This document shows, in pieces, positions 1-12,060 of a stretch of 64,000 nt of DNA. The DNA lies in assembly GCF_000425805.1 (NCBI RefSeq), contig NZ_KE384454.1, forward strand, positions 226,674 to 290,673, in the 5' to 3' direction. The translations under genes and the position numbers were made by a program. Position 1 is the first letter of the stretch. The number at the start of each line of letters is the position of its first letter. The stretch is from Pseudomonas vranovensis DSM 16006. GTDB lineage: Bacteria; Pseudomonadota; Gammaproteobacteria; Pseudomonadales; Pseudomonadaceae. The notes beneath the pieces were generated by a model, which saw only the letters and a program-made list of their open reading frames with translations, was not told the DNA's origin and did not search any database.

Positions 1-1
1 C

Positions 2-115
2 AGTTTGCGCTATCGCCTGGAGCGCATTGCCGAATTGAGCGAGGTCGATCCGCTGCGTCTCGAAGGGCTGCTCAGTCTGTACCTGGGCCTGCAATTGCTG
101 CCCGCCGACAGCTGA
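2..115 (+). CDS. cdaR: C-terminal end of a CdaR-type sugar diacid regulator (partial)
   Basis: Only the last 37 codons and the stop are in the window. They read SLRYRLERIAELSEVDPLRLEGLL..., which resembles the C-terminal PucR-type helix-turn-helix of CdaR carbohydrate diacid regulators. A glycerate kinase gene follows 104 bases downstream on the same strand; this is the usual CdaR partner, because glycerate kinase ends the glucarate/galactarate/glycerate route. The function is inferred from this short tail plus context, so another PucR/CdaR-family activator is possible. Confidence 0.6.
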   Translation, partial: SLRYRLERIAELSEVDPLRLEGLLSLYLGLQLLPADS

Positions 116-219
116 TTGGGCAAAGTGACCAAAGCCCGGGCACTGCCTTTGTGCATCCGACCGAGGCTCTCGCGTTACCCAGCTGTCAGCATGCAGCGAT
201 CTGGAGCAGGAGAATCACA

Positions 220-1365
220 ATGAAAATCGTCATCGCCCCCGACTCGTTCAAGGACAGCCTCAGCGCCGAAGGGGTGGCCGATGCCATTGCCCTGGGCCTG
301 GCGCAGGTTTGGCCCGATGCGCACTTGGTGAAATGCCCGATGGCCGACGGGGGTGAAGGCACGATGGAGGCGATCGTGGCGGCATGCGCCGGCGAGTTGC
401 GCAGCCTGCAGGTACGGGGGCCGTTGGCCGAGCCTGTGCATGCTGGTTGGGGCTGGTTGGCGGACTCTCGCACTGCAATTATCGAGATGGCCCAGGCCAG
501 CGGCCTGCAGTTATTGGGCCTGGCGCAGCGCGATGCCTGCCGCAGCAGCACTTACGGCACCGGTCAGTTGATTGGCGCCGCCCTCGACGCCGGCGCCCGG
601 CGCATCATCCTGGCCATCGGCGGCAGTGCCACCAACGATGCGGGCAGCGGCATGCTGCGTGCGCTTGGGGTACGAATGTTCGATGCCCAGGGAGCGGAGC
701 TCGTCGAGGGCGGCCTGGCGCTGGCCCGCCTGGCCCGCCTGGATGCCAGCGGTCTTGATCCGCGCCTGGCGCAGGTGCAGCTGGAAGTGGCGGCAGACGT
801 CGACAATCCCTTGTGTGGCGCCAATGGTGCCTCGGCGATTTTCGGGCCACAGAAAGGTGCCAGTGCCGGGCAAGTACAAGCCCTTGACCATGCCCTGGGG
901 CATTTTGCCGACCACTGCGCGCAGTGCCTGGGGCAGGACGTGCGTGACTTTCCGGGTTGCGGCGCCGCCGGCGGCATGGGCTTTGCGGCCAAGGCCTTTA
1001 TGCAGGCGGCATTCCGCCCCGGTATCGAGGTGGTTGCAGAACTCGCCGGGCTGGAGCAGGCAGTGCAGGGCGCCGACCTGGTGATCACCGGCGAGGGGCG
1101 TTTCGATGCGCAGACCCTGCGCGGCAAAACACCGTTCGGCGTTGCCCGTGTCGCCCGGCGTCACGCGGTGCCGGTGGTGGTGATTGCCGGAACCCTGGGT
1201 GAAGGCTATGAGCAGCTCTATGCCCACGGCATCGATGCTGCCTTTGCCCTGACCAATGGGCCGATGAGCCTTGAGCAGGCCTGCGCCCAGGCAGCGCCGC
1301 TACTGCAGGCGCGGGCGCAAGACATCGCCCGCCTGTGGCGCTGCGCGGGCACCCCTCAGGGTTGA
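220..1365 (+). CDS. Glycerate 2-kinase (GarK/GlxK family)
   Basis: A 381-residue protein of normal family length that should phosphorylate D-glycerate with ATP in the cytosol, feeding glyoxylate, glycerate and sugar-diacid carbon into lower glycolysis. It starts MKIVIAPDSFKDSLSA and carries MADGGEGT at about residues 41-48 and the glycine-rich GGSATNDAGSG at about 133-145, all characteristic of type I glycerate kinases. The reading frame is open from 151, but the ATG at 220 follows a GCAGGAG ribosome site and begins with the family N-terminus. It follows a CdaR-type regulator, its probable activator. The 3' end overlaps the convergent PCu(A)C gene by about 10 bases. Confidence 0.93.
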   Translation: MKIVIAPDSFKDSLSAEGVADAIALGLAQVWPDAHLVKCPMADGGEGTMEAIVAACAGELRSLQVRGPLAEPVHAGWGWLADSRTAIIEMAQASGLQLLGLAQRDACRSSTYGTGQLIGAALDAGARRIILAIGGSATNDAGSGMLRALGVRMFDAQGAELVEGGLALARLARLDASGLDPRLAQVQLEVAADVDNPLCGANGASAIFGPQKGASAGQVQALDHALGHFADHCAQCLGQDVRDFPGCGAAGGMGFAAKAFMQAAFRPGIEVVAELAGLEQAVQGADLVITGEGRFDAQTLRGKTPFGVARVARRHAVPVVVIAGTLGEGYEQLYAHGIDAAFALTNGPMSLEQACAQAAPLLQARAQDIARLWRCAGTPQG

Positions 1366-1850
1366 GCCAGGCCGCCGCGGTGACCGCTGTGGTCACCGTG
1401 GCTGGCCTGGGTGTCGGCAGGCTGGACCTTCACCAGCACCTCGACCTTGCCGGCATTCTTGAACTCCAGCGTCAGGGGGAACTGCTCACCGGCCTTCAAT
1501 GGCTGTTCCATGCCCGACAACATCACATGGTTGGCACCAGGCTGGAAAGTCACCTCGCCATGGGCGGGAATCGCCAGGGCGGGAGCGTGGTGCATTGGCA
1601 TCAGGCCGTCGCTGGAAGACTGCACATGGATCATCGACTTCTGCGCACGCGGGCTGCTGGCGCCGACCAGTTCATCGGCCTGGCTGCCGGTGTTGTGCAC
1701 GGTGAAATAGGCCGCGCCACCGAGTAGCCCGGCGGGCAGCTCCCGCGACCAGGGTTGCTCGATCAGCAGTGCGCCGGCTTTGTATTCCTGGGCAAGGGCC
1801 GGTACAGCACACACCATCAGCGCGGTCAGCGCAAACACTCGAATGTTCAT
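1356..1850 (-). CDS. Periplasmic copper chaperone, PCu(A)C family
   Basis: A 164-residue protein with a signal peptide (residues 1-20, ending ALA). It contains the full PCu(A)C copper-binding pattern H-x10-M-x21-H-x-M: H75, M86, H108 and M110. Such proteins bind Cu(I) in the periplasm and deliver it to cuproenzymes, often with SCO proteins. A His-rich tail (residues about 150-157, SHGDHSGH) may add metal binding. It is the last gene of a minus-strand group behind the SCO/cytochrome c fusion and the multicopper oxidase, so it is probably a dedicated copper supplier for that oxidase. Confidence 0.9.
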   Translation of the reverse strand: MNIRVFALTALMVCAVPALAQEYKAGALLIEQPWSRELPAGLLGGAAYFTVHNTGSQADELVGASSPRAQKSMIHVQSSSDGLMPMHHAPALAIPAHGEVTFQPGANHVMLSGMEQPLKAGEQFPLTLEFKNAGKVEVLVKVQPADTQASHGDHSGHRGGLAQP

Positions 1851-1886
1851 GGCCAGCTCCTTGTCGTCAGCGGCGTAAAAAGGGGG

Positions 1887-2870
1887 CTATTGGACGCTTG
1901 CCTGCTGAACCGGCTGCAAACGGTCGGTCTCTTCCTGCAGATAGCCCAGCACGGCGGCAATCTCCAGCTCGCCCAGGCGCAGGTTGGGCATCGCCAGGCG
2001 GTTGTACTGCTCATACAAGGTCATGGCCAACGGGTCTTTCTCGGCCAGCATCACATCCGGCTCCTTGAGCCAGCGCTTGAGCCAGGCCGGGTCGCGCTGG
2101 CGGTTCACCCCCAGCAGGTCCGGGCCGATGCTGCGCCTGCCGGCATGCTGGGTGTCGCCCAGGGTGTGGCAGGAGGAGCAGCGGGTGCGGTAGATCTGCT
2201 CGCCCGCGCTGGGTGGACGAATGGTGGTCGCCTGGGCCTGGTTGTTGGTCTGGGTGCTGGCCAGCTTCCAGTTGTGCAGGCTTTTGCCCAGGCGGTCGGC
2301 GAGCACGTAGGGGTTCTCGAAGGGCGAGGCTTTCATCCAGCGGCCAGTGCCCTGGTTGCCGATAATCAGGCTCAGGTTGTGGTCCTTGGTGTTGCCGTCG
2401 TCCACGCCCTTGATGAACAGGCCCAGCGATTGGCGCAATTGACTGATGTCGTCCTTGCGCCCAGAGAGGAACTGCCAGCCAGGACCCACCTGGAATTTGC
2501 CGGCGTACTGCTTGAGGGTTTCCGGTGTATCGGTCTCCGGGTCGATGCTGATCGAGTAGAAGAACACATCGCGCCCGACCCGCTCGCCCAGCAGCTTCTG
2601 GACCTGGCGCAGGCGTGCGGTTTCCAGTGGGCAGGAGTCGGTGCAGGAAGTGAAGATAAAGTTGATCGCCACCACCTTGTCCTTGATCAGGTCGTCGAAG
2701 AAGCGCACCGACTGCCCGTCCTGGTTGATCAGCACGGTATTGGGAAAGTAGTTCTCGCCCCACTGTTGCGCCGGGTCGCTGTCGGGCACTGCCGCCGATG
2801 CCCACTGGGCACTGCACAACGTCAACAGCAGCAAGCAGCAGCGCAGTGTCGCAGAGGTTTGCCTGCCCAT
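1887..2870 (-). CDS. SCO1/SenC copper-delivery protein fused to a cytochrome c domain
   Basis: A 327-residue exported protein (signal peptide about 1-27, ending ASA). Residues about 38-200 form a thioredoxin-like SCO domain with the Cu ligands C76 and C80 (CTDSC) and H164 (in DHNLS). Residues about 220-320 form a class I cytochrome c domain with heme motif CSSCH (231-235) and probable distal Met M294 (AMPNL). SCO proteins insert Cu or reduce Cys ligands in copper oxidases; the fused heme could pass electrons. It lies between the multicopper oxidase and PCu(A)C genes on the same strand, which suggests a role in maturing that oxidase. Confidence 0.9.
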   Translation of the reverse strand: MGRQTSATLRCCLLLLTLCSAQWASAAVPDSDPAQQWGENYFPNTVLINQDGQSVRFFDDLIKDKVVAINFIFTSCTDSCPLETARLRQVQKLLGERVGRDVFFYSISIDPETDTPETLKQYAGKFQVGPGWQFLSGRKDDISQLRQSLGLFIKGVDDGNTKDHNLSLIIGNQGTGRWMKASPFENPYVLADRLGKSLHNWKLASTQTNNQAQATTIRPPSAGEQIYRTRCSSCHTLGDTQHAGRRSIGPDLLGVNRQRDPAWLKRWLKEPDVMLAEKDPLAMTLYEQYNRLAMPNLRLGELEIAAVLGYLQEETDRLQPVQQASVQ

Positions 2871-2887
2871 GCCTCTATCTCCTAAAG

Positions 2888-2915
2888 GCCCCCGTCCAGC
2901 CTGCCGGACGGGGGC
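2888..2915. terminator. GC-rich intergenic hairpin
   Basis: Perfect 10-bp inverted repeat (GCCCCCGTCC / GGACGGGGGC) with an 8-base loop, placed between the multicopper oxidase stop (2925) and the SCO-cytochrome start (2870). On the minus strand the stem is followed by CTTT only, so it is probably an attenuator or processing site within the operon rather than a strong terminator. Confidence 0.55.
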
Positions 2916-2924
2916 GGGGTGGTT

Positions 2925-6341
<3,417 letters not shown>

Positions 6342-6592
6342 AGCGCTTACCCCGATCCGTACCGTGGGCTGCTTCAGGCCAGCCCGAAGAAATAGCCATT
6401 GGCCACTTACGTTGGGCTTATCGCAAAAGTTGAGCCAACCGGCAAACGCGCCGCCGCCTGTAATAAAAATGTCTTTTATTCAGTGACTTGGGTACAGAGT
6501 TGAGGCAATCGATAGTGCAGTAATTATTAGGGTGGGTGTATTTCCCCTAAAGTGGGATCCAACTTTCCCCGTTTGAGCCGATGGTTGGGGAA

Positions 6593-7555
6593 TCAGAGCG
6601 GGTCGGCCGGCCCGAGGAGGGAGGGGGTGGCGCCTTCAAGCACGGCCAGTTCGCCGAACGACGCCGAGGCATCGATATAGCGCAACGCCGACTTGGCGTC
6701 TTTCCAGCCCACGTGATTCATCAGCGCCTTGAGCTCCCAGCCATTGCTGGTCGCCCAGGTGGCAAAGCCCCGGCGCAAGGAGTGGCCGGTATATAAGGAA
6801 GCCGGCACGCCCCCACGTTCAAGGATGCGCCGCAGCAGGGCGATAAGGCTATTGCTGTTGAGCGCCTGATCGCCGAGGTTGCCCCAGCGGTCGAGCTTGC
6901 GAAACACCGGGCCATGGGCGATGCCTGCCACTTCGATCCATTGCAGGTAGGCCTGAACCGGACACAGCACTTTCAAGGCCGGAGCCTGGTGCCGTACACC
7001 CAGTGCCTGACGGTCGCCCTTGCTGCGCGGGAGGTAGATCGACATGCCACGGCCGGCCTGCGCCTGAATATGTTCCACCTGCAAACGCGCCAGTTCATCG
7101 CCGCGAAACCCGCGCCAGAAGCCGATCAGCAGCAGAGCCACATCACGGCGCGCGCGCAGTAGCGCGGGGAGGTCGTGCTGCTGCCGGGCCTGGCCGGCCT
7201 CGGTCTCCAGCACGGCGACGGCCTGTTGCAGGTGCTGGATCTGCAACGCTGCGGCCTGGCGGGGTTCGGCGGGGTGCAAGGTGCGGATGCCCTTGAGCAC
7301 CTGGCGCACCATCGGTGCCTTGGTGGGGTCCGGGAAACCCTGGCTCACATGCCATTGTCCCAGCGCTGCCAGGCGTTGCTTGAGGGTGTTGATCGAATGG
7401 CTCGCGGCGTGATCGACCAGGTAGCGGGCAATGCTGTCGGCGGTGGCGGGCAGGAACCCGCCCCAACTCACCTCGAAGTGCTCGACGGCGGCCTGATAGC
7501 TGCGCCGGGTGTTGTCCCGGGTGGCGGCCTGCAGGTAGCGCTCGATGGTATTCAT
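6593..7555 (-). CDS. Solitary tyrosine-type site-specific recombinase
   Basis: A 320-residue protein from the ATG at 7555 (MNTIERYLQAATRDNTRRSY); the upstream 81 codons of open frame lack recombinase character. An N-terminal SAM-like domain (about 10-95) precedes a catalytic domain with the family residues: Arg in RGFRGDELARL, HSLRRGF (HxxR), HVGW and the nucleophile Tyr in RYIDAS. It is divergent from a KfrA-like DNA-binding gene. No phage or ICE cargo and no obvious att repeats lie around it, so it may be a chromosomally domesticated recombinase rather than the integrase of an element. Confidence 0.85.
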   Translation of the reverse strand: MNTIERYLQAATRDNTRRSYQAAVEHFEVSWGGFLPATADSIARYLVDHAASHSINTLKQRLAALGQWHVSQGFPDPTKAPMVRQVLKGIRTLHPAEPRQAAALQIQHLQQAVAVLETEAGQARQQHDLPALLRARRDVALLLIGFWRGFRGDELARLQVEHIQAQAGRGMSIYLPRSKGDRQALGVRHQAPALKVLCPVQAYLQWIEVAGIAHGPVFRKLDRWGNLGDQALNSNSLIALLRRILERGGVPASLYTGHSLRRGFATWATSNGWELKALMNHVGWKDAKSALRYIDASASFGELAVLEGATPSLLGPADPL

Positions 7556-7891
7556 TGCCGGCCTTTTGAACGTGGTGTGCAAGGTGCGCATTGTAACGCA
7601 GCTGTGTTGCGCCGCACGCCGCACGCCGCTTCCGCCTTCGGGATTGGGAGCCGCACGACATCGACGAATCCGAAGATGCTTGCAGCGGCGCCATGTCTTC
7701 CGGGTGATAAAGCCCCCGAGCACCTGGCTTCGACCTCCCTTCAGCGACTGTTTAGCGCCAATTTTGCCCTTCAAATGCGATAAGCCGCGATTATTCAATC
7801 TTAAGGGATGCTTTTTCAGGCATCATTTTTTTCGTTGAGATACCATGTAAAAACATAGTACGTACCACAATACGAAATCGTAGGAGCAACC
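7556..7891. promoter_or_regulatory. Divergent control region between recombinase and KfrA-like gene
   Basis: A 336-base gene-free stretch. Its KfrA-proximal part is AT-rich and holds symmetric sequence: TACCATGT (7841-7848) and ACATAGTA (7853-7860), an 8-bp inverted repeat with one mismatch around AAAA, followed by the palindrome GTACGTAC (7858-7865). These lie 27-51 bases before the ATG at 7892, where an autoregulating KfrA-type repressor would bind. The ribosome site GTAGGAG precedes that ATG. Operator function is inference. Confidence 0.5.
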
Positions 7892-8866
7892 ATGGCACGT
7901 GGCGGTATCAACAAGGCAATCGTGCAGAAGGCACGCCAAACGCTGCTGGCACGTGGCGTACACCCGAGCATCGACGCGGTACGTATCGAACTGGGCAATA
8001 CGGGCTCGAAAACCACCATTCACCGCTACCTCAAAGAGCTCGACAGCCAGCACCCGGCAGCTGCGCCGATGAGTGCGCCGAGCCTGAGCGGTGCACTGGC
8101 GACGCTGGTCGAGCAGTTGTCCGAACAATTGCGCGAAGAGGGGGAGGCGCGCATCGAAGAGGCGCACGGTGCGTTCCAGGCCGAGCGCGAGACGCTCCTG
8201 GCCCAGGTGAAGATCAGCCAGCAAGCGCTGGCGGCGCTGCAGCAGCAACATGAAATCCAGACCGCCGCGCTGGCCGCACAGTCAGAAGAGCTCGCTACCA
8301 CCCGCAGCAGCCTGCAGACCGAACACACCCGCAACGCCACGCTCAATCAGGCCGTCGGCGAGCTCAATGTGCGCCTGGCCGACAAGGACGAGCAGATCGC
8401 CTCGCTCGAAGAAAAACACCAGCATGCCCGTGACGCCCTGGAGCATTACCGCAGTGCCAGCCGTGAACAGCGCGAGCAGGAGCAGCGACGGCATGAAGGG
8501 CAGGTACAGCAACTTCAGGTCGAGCTGCGTCAGTTGCAGCAGACGCTGATCGTCAAGCAAGACGAGTTGACCCGCCTGAACCGCGACAACGAAGGCCTGC
8601 TGGTACAGATCCGCACGCTCAAGGACGCCCAGCGCACGCTCAAGACCCAGAACGACCGGCGCCAGGCGCAGATCCAGGGGCTGGAGGTGAACCTGGCGCA
8701 GCTCGATGGCTCGCGCAACGAGCTGGAGAAACAGAATCAGAACCTGGCGCTGAGCCTTGCGGAGCGGGTGACCGAGTTGCGTCAGCAACTGCAATTGATC
8801 GGCAAGCTGGAGGCGCAGCTGCGCCAGGCCGAAAAGGCGGTGCTAGCGGTTCAGGAGACGCCCTGA
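7892..8866 (+). CDS. KfrA-like DNA-binding protein with long coiled coil
   Basis: A 324-residue protein. Residues 1-60 match the KfrA N-terminal DNA-binding domain (helix-turn-helix region VHPSIDAVRIELGNTGSKTTIHRYLKEL). Residues about 65-320 are an almost uninterrupted Gln/Glu/Leu-rich heptad coiled coil. KfrA of IncP plasmids is an autoregulated, coiled-coil, possibly nucleoid-organising protein; a chromosomal copy suggests a similar structural or regulatory role. It is divergent from the recombinase at 6593-7555 and may control it. The 3' end overlaps the convergent acetyltransferase by 16 bases. Confidence 0.85.
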   Translation: MARGGINKAIVQKARQTLLARGVHPSIDAVRIELGNTGSKTTIHRYLKELDSQHPAAAPMSAPSLSGALATLVEQLSEQLREEGEARIEEAHGAFQAERETLLAQVKISQQALAALQQQHEIQTAALAAQSEELATTRSSLQTEHTRNATLNQAVGELNVRLADKDEQIASLEEKHQHARDALEHYRSASREQREQEQRRHEGQVQQLQVELRQLQQTLIVKQDELTRLNRDNEGLLVQIRTLKDAQRTLKTQNDRRQAQIQGLEVNLAQLDGSRNELEKQNQNLALSLAERVTELRQQLQLIGKLEAQLRQAEKAVLAVQETP

Positions 8867-9372
8867 AGGTCCAGGCGCATGGCGCAGCGATTGCGCAGGC
8901 CGTGGGTGTGTTCCGCCGCCAGCTGGCGCTGCAGAAAGTTGCTGCAGCGTTCGGCGGTTAACCGCTCGAACCCCAGGCGCGCATAGAACGGTGCATTCCA
9001 CGGCACTTGGGCGAAAGTGGTCAGGGTCAGTGCAGCAAACCCATTCGCCCTAGCCCAGTCGGCAGCCGTGCCGATCAACTGGCGCCCCAGCCCTCGGCCT
9101 TGTGCGGCCTGATCCACCGACAGTTCGACGATGTGCCAGTCGTCGCCGCAATCCTGGCCACACAGAAAACCCAGCGGACGGTCCCGGGCATCGACGGCCA
9201 CCCATTCGCGTTGGGTGAGCAAGAAGGCCATGTGCTGGTCGGCAGCGATCACTGGGCTGCTGGCAAGGTATTCCAGCCCGGGGACAGCCGCGAAGGATTG
9301 CGCCGCCGCACGTTCGACGGCAGGCAGCAAGGAGGCGTCAGCAGGGAGGGCGAGGCGAATGGTGATCGTCAT
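8851..9372 (-). CDS. GNAT-family N-acetyltransferase
   Basis: A 173-residue single-domain protein. The acetyl-CoA pyrophosphate-binding loop is clear (QGRGLGRQLI, within VDQAAQGRGLGRQL, about residues 91-104) and is followed by the typical C-terminal TLTTFAQVPWNAPFYARLGF strand-helix segment. It transfers an acetyl group from acetyl-CoA to an unknown small-molecule or protein amine. It stands alone, convergent with the KfrA-like gene, and nothing nearby predicts its substrate. Confidence 0.88.
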   Translation of the reverse strand: MTITIRLALPADASLLPAVERAAAQSFAAVPGLEYLASSPVIAADQHMAFLLTQREWVAVDARDRPLGFLCGQDCGDDWHIVELSVDQAAQGRGLGRQLIGTAADWARANGFAALTLTTFAQVPWNAPFYARLGFERLTAERCSNFLQRQLAAEHTHGLRNRCAMRLDLQGVS

Positions 9373-9645
9373 GGCGTACGAGTTTGAACAATGGGCAATT
9401 CACAGGTCAAGCCTGCCCACCGCAGAGCACAAAACCTGTAGGGGCTGGCTTGCTGGCAATGAGACCGCTGCAGTTTTCCCGTGAAGTCCCCATAAGGCCC
9501 GCGATAGTGCTCTGAATCCATACCCAAGTTTTTTACTGTGCAGCAACCACAAAAATCATAATTTCGCTATTTCCCACCGCTACCCAGAATGCGACCTACA
9601 CCCACCCACGGCCATCCGCGTGGGGAACCTCAGTAGGGCGCAGAG

Positions 9646-10965
9646 ATGACAAACAATAAAACCGTAGTAGACACGCTCGTGGTTGGCGCAGGTCAAGCCG
9701 GCATCGCCATGAGCGAACACCTGAGCCGACTCGGCGTGCCGCACCTGGTGCTGGAGCGCAATCGCATCGCCGAAGCCTGGCGTACCGGGCGCTGGGATTC
9801 GCTGGTCGCCAATGGCCCGGCCTGGCACGACCGCTTCCCGGGCTTGGAGTTCGAGGGGCTCGACCCGGATGCCTTTGCCCCCAAGGAGCAGGTGGCCGAC
9901 TACTTTGAAGCCTACGCGAAGAAATTCAACGCCCCGGTACGTACCGGGGTCGAAGTCACCCAGGTACAGCGCAATGTCGGCCGCCCAGGCTTCACCGTTG
10001 AAACCTCCGATGGGGTGATCGAAGCCACCAATGTGGTGGTTGCCACTGGCCCGTTCCAACGCCCGGTGATCCCGGCCATCGCACCGGTCGATGGTCGCGT
10101 CAATCAGATTCATTCTGCTGAGTACCGTAATCCACAGCAACTGGCCGAAGGCGCCGTGCTGGTAGTGGGCGCAGGCTCGTCCGGCGTGCAGATCGCCGAT
10201 GAGCTGCAGCGCGCCGGCAAGCAGGTCTACCTCTCGGTAGGCGCCCACGACCGCCCGCCGCGCGCCTATCGCAACCGCGATTTCTGCTGGTGGCTGGGTG
10301 TACTCGGCCTGTGGGACGCCGAGGGCGTGCAGCCTGGCAAGGAGCACGTGACCATCGCCGTGAGTGGTGCCCGTGGTGGCCACACCGTGGACTTCCGTCG
10401 CCTGGCCCAACAGGGCATGACCCTGGTCGGGCTGACCAAAGCGTTCAGCGATGGCGTGGTGAGTTTCGAGTCGAACCTGGCCGAAAACATTGCCCGTGGC
10501 GATGAAAACTACCTGGCCCTGCTCGATGCCGCCGATGCCTATATAGAAGCCAACGGTCTGGACCTGCCGCAGGAACCCGAAGCGCGGATCATGCTGCCGG
10601 ACCCGGAGTGCATCACTCACCCGATCCTGGCGTTGGACCTGGCCAAGGCCGGCATCACCACCGTGATCTGGGCCACAGGTTATTCGGTCGATTACGACTG
10701 GCTGAAGGTCGATGCTTTCAAGGCCGACGGCAAGCCACAGCACCAGCGCGGCGTCTCCAGCGAACCCGGTATCTATTTTGTCGGCCTGCCATGGCTCGCT
10801 CGTCGCGGCTCGGCCTTTATCTGGGGGGTATGGCACGACGCCCGGCACATCGGCGAACACATCATCAAGCAGCGTGCCTATTTCGATTACCGGGATGCCT
10901 CGCAACGCCAGGCCCAGACCCCCGACACCCACCTCAAAGCCGCCAGCCTCATGGGAGCCCGTTGA
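9646..10965 (+). CDS. Flavin-containing monooxygenase (CzcO/FMO-like)
   Basis: A 439-residue protein with two Rossmann motifs: GAGQAG at 14-19 for FAD and GAGSSG at 175-180 for NADPH. ATGY near the C-terminus (VIWATGYSVDYDW) is the usual third FMO/CzcO-group motif. It should oxygenate a nitrogen, carbon or sulfur centre with NADPH and O2. It is the first gene of an eight-gene plus-strand cluster and overlaps the RidA-like gene (TGATG), so the two are translationally coupled. With the deacetylase, aminotransferase and aldehyde dehydrogenase downstream, an amine-like substrate is likely (inference). A 273-base leader with a REP-like remnant near 9435 precedes it. Confidence 0.85.
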   Translation: MTNNKTVVDTLVVGAGQAGIAMSEHLSRLGVPHLVLERNRIAEAWRTGRWDSLVANGPAWHDRFPGLEFEGLDPDAFAPKEQVADYFEAYAKKFNAPVRTGVEVTQVQRNVGRPGFTVETSDGVIEATNVVVATGPFQRPVIPAIAPVDGRVNQIHSAEYRNPQQLAEGAVLVVGAGSSGVQIADELQRAGKQVYLSVGAHDRPPRAYRNRDFCWWLGVLGLWDAEGVQPGKEHVTIAVSGARGGHTVDFRRLAQQGMTLVGLTKAFSDGVVSFESNLAENIARGDENYLALLDAADAYIEANGLDLPQEPEARIMLPDPECITHPILALDLAKAGITTVIWATGYSVDYDWLKVDAFKADGKPQHQRGVSSEPGIYFVGLPWLARRGSAFIWGVWHDARHIGEHIIKQRAYFDYRDASQRQAQTPDTHLKAASLMGAR

Positions 10966-11375
10966 TGCCTACTCACACCCGTATCCGCATGTTCAACACC
11001 AAAGACACCTACCCCAACCAGACCCTGGACAACGACCTGTGCCAGGCGGTGCGTGCCGGTAACACCGTGTATGTGCGTGGCCAGGTGGGCACCGACTTCA
11101 ACGGCCAGTTGGTCGGGTTGGGTGACCCGCGTGCCCAGGCCGAGCAGGCCATGCGCAACGTCAAGCAACTGCTGGAAGAAGCCGGCAGCGACCTGAGCCA
11201 TATCGTCAAGACCACCACTTACCTGATCGACCCACGTTATCGGGAGCCGGTGTACCAGGAAGTCGGCAAGTGGCTCAAAGGCGTGTTCCCGATTTCCACC
11301 GGGCTGGTGGTCAGTGCCCTGGGCCAGCCGCAGTGGCTGATGGAAATCGACGTGATCGCGGTCATCCCCGAATAA
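10965..11375 (+). CDS. RidA/YjgF/YER057c/UK114-family protein
   Basis: A 136-residue protein matching the small trimeric Rid family. It begins at the ATG overlapping the stop of the monooxygenase gene (MPTHTRIRMFNTKDTYPNQTLDN), and this start gives normal family length. Rid proteins hydrolyse reactive enamine/imine intermediates, which would fit an oxidised amine released by the upstream monooxygenase. The conserved C-terminal segment reads LVVSALGQPQWLMEIDVIAVIP, lacking the usual Arg of the RidA subfamily (VxVxxLPRxxxVEI), so it probably belongs to another Rid subgroup and may have specialised chemistry. Confidence 0.85.
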   Translation: MPTHTRIRMFNTKDTYPNQTLDNDLCQAVRAGNTVYVRGQVGTDFNGQLVGLGDPRAQAEQAMRNVKQLLEEAGSDLSHIVKTTTYLIDPRYREPVYQEVGKWLKGVFPISTGLVVSALGQPQWLMEIDVIAVIPE

Positions 11376-11385
11376 GGAGCCTGCC

Positions 11386-12060
11386 ATGACCTTTTCAATC
11401 GTCGGCCGCTGCGCCGAAACCGGCCAGCTAGGCATCGCAATCAGCTCGTCGAGCATCGCCGTCGGTGCGCGTTGTCCCTGGCTGCGTAGCGGTGTGGGGG
11501 CTGTATCGAGCCAGAACATCACCCTGCCAGCCCTGGGCCCGCAGGTACTCGATGCGCTTGATGAAGGCCTGGCGCCGCATCAGGCACTGGATCACGCCCT
11601 GACCCGCAACGGCTACAGCCAGTACCGCCAGGTGGCGGTGGTCGATGCCCAGGGTCGCACCGCAGTGTTCAGCGGTACCCAGACCCTGGGCACGCACAAT
11701 GCCCTGGCCGGTGATCAATGCGTGGCGGCCGGCAACCTGCTGGCCAACACCGCCGTGATCGAACGCATGGTTCAGGCCTTCGAAAGCAGCGAAGGCTGCC
11801 TGGCCGCACGCCTGCTGACGGCGTTGCAGGCCGGACAGGATGCAGGTGGCGAAGCGGGTGCGGTGCATTCGGCGGCAGTGTCGGTGGTCGATGAGCTGGT
11901 CTGGCCGATTGTCGACCTGCGGGTGGACTGGGCCGATGAAAACCCCATTGGTGAACTGCACAAACTGTGGAGCGCCTACGCGCCACAGTTGCAGGATTAC
12001 CTGACCCGCGCACTCAACCCGACCCTGGCGCCAAGCTACGGAGTACCGGGCGATGAGTGA
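11386..12060 (+). CDS. DUF1028 family protein (Ntn-hydrolase-like)
   Basis: A 224-residue protein with the DUF1028 signature: MTFSIVGRCAETGQLGIAISSSSIAVGARCPW at the N-terminus and SGTQTLGTHNALAGDQCVAAGNLLAN in the middle. The family has a proteasome/Ntn-hydrolase-like fold with no firmly established reaction, although it recurs in amine and N-acyl compound catabolic clusters. Here it sits between a RidA-like gene and an M20 deacetylase and overlaps the latter by 8 bases, so a hydrolytic step in the same pathway is likely (inference). Confidence 0.85.
   Translation: MTFSIVGRCAETGQLGIAISSSSIAVGARCPWLRSGVGAVSSQNITLPALGPQVLDALDEGLAPHQALDHALTRNGYSQYRQVAVVDAQGRTAVFSGTQTLGTHNALAGDQCVAAGNLLANTAVIERMVQAFESSEGCLAARLLTALQAGQDAGGEAGAVHSAAVSVVDELVWPIVDLRVDWADENPIGELHKLWSAYAPQLQDYLTRALNPTLAPSYGVPGDE

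Noticed and set aside
7556..7798. N-terminal extension of the recombinase to 7798
   Set aside because: The extra 81 codons lack recombinase sequence and run through the divergent control region.
9580..10932. 450-codon minus-strand frame opposite the flavin monooxygenase
   Set aside because: Shadow of a gene with clear FAD and NADPH motifs; no family resemblance in the minus-strand frame.
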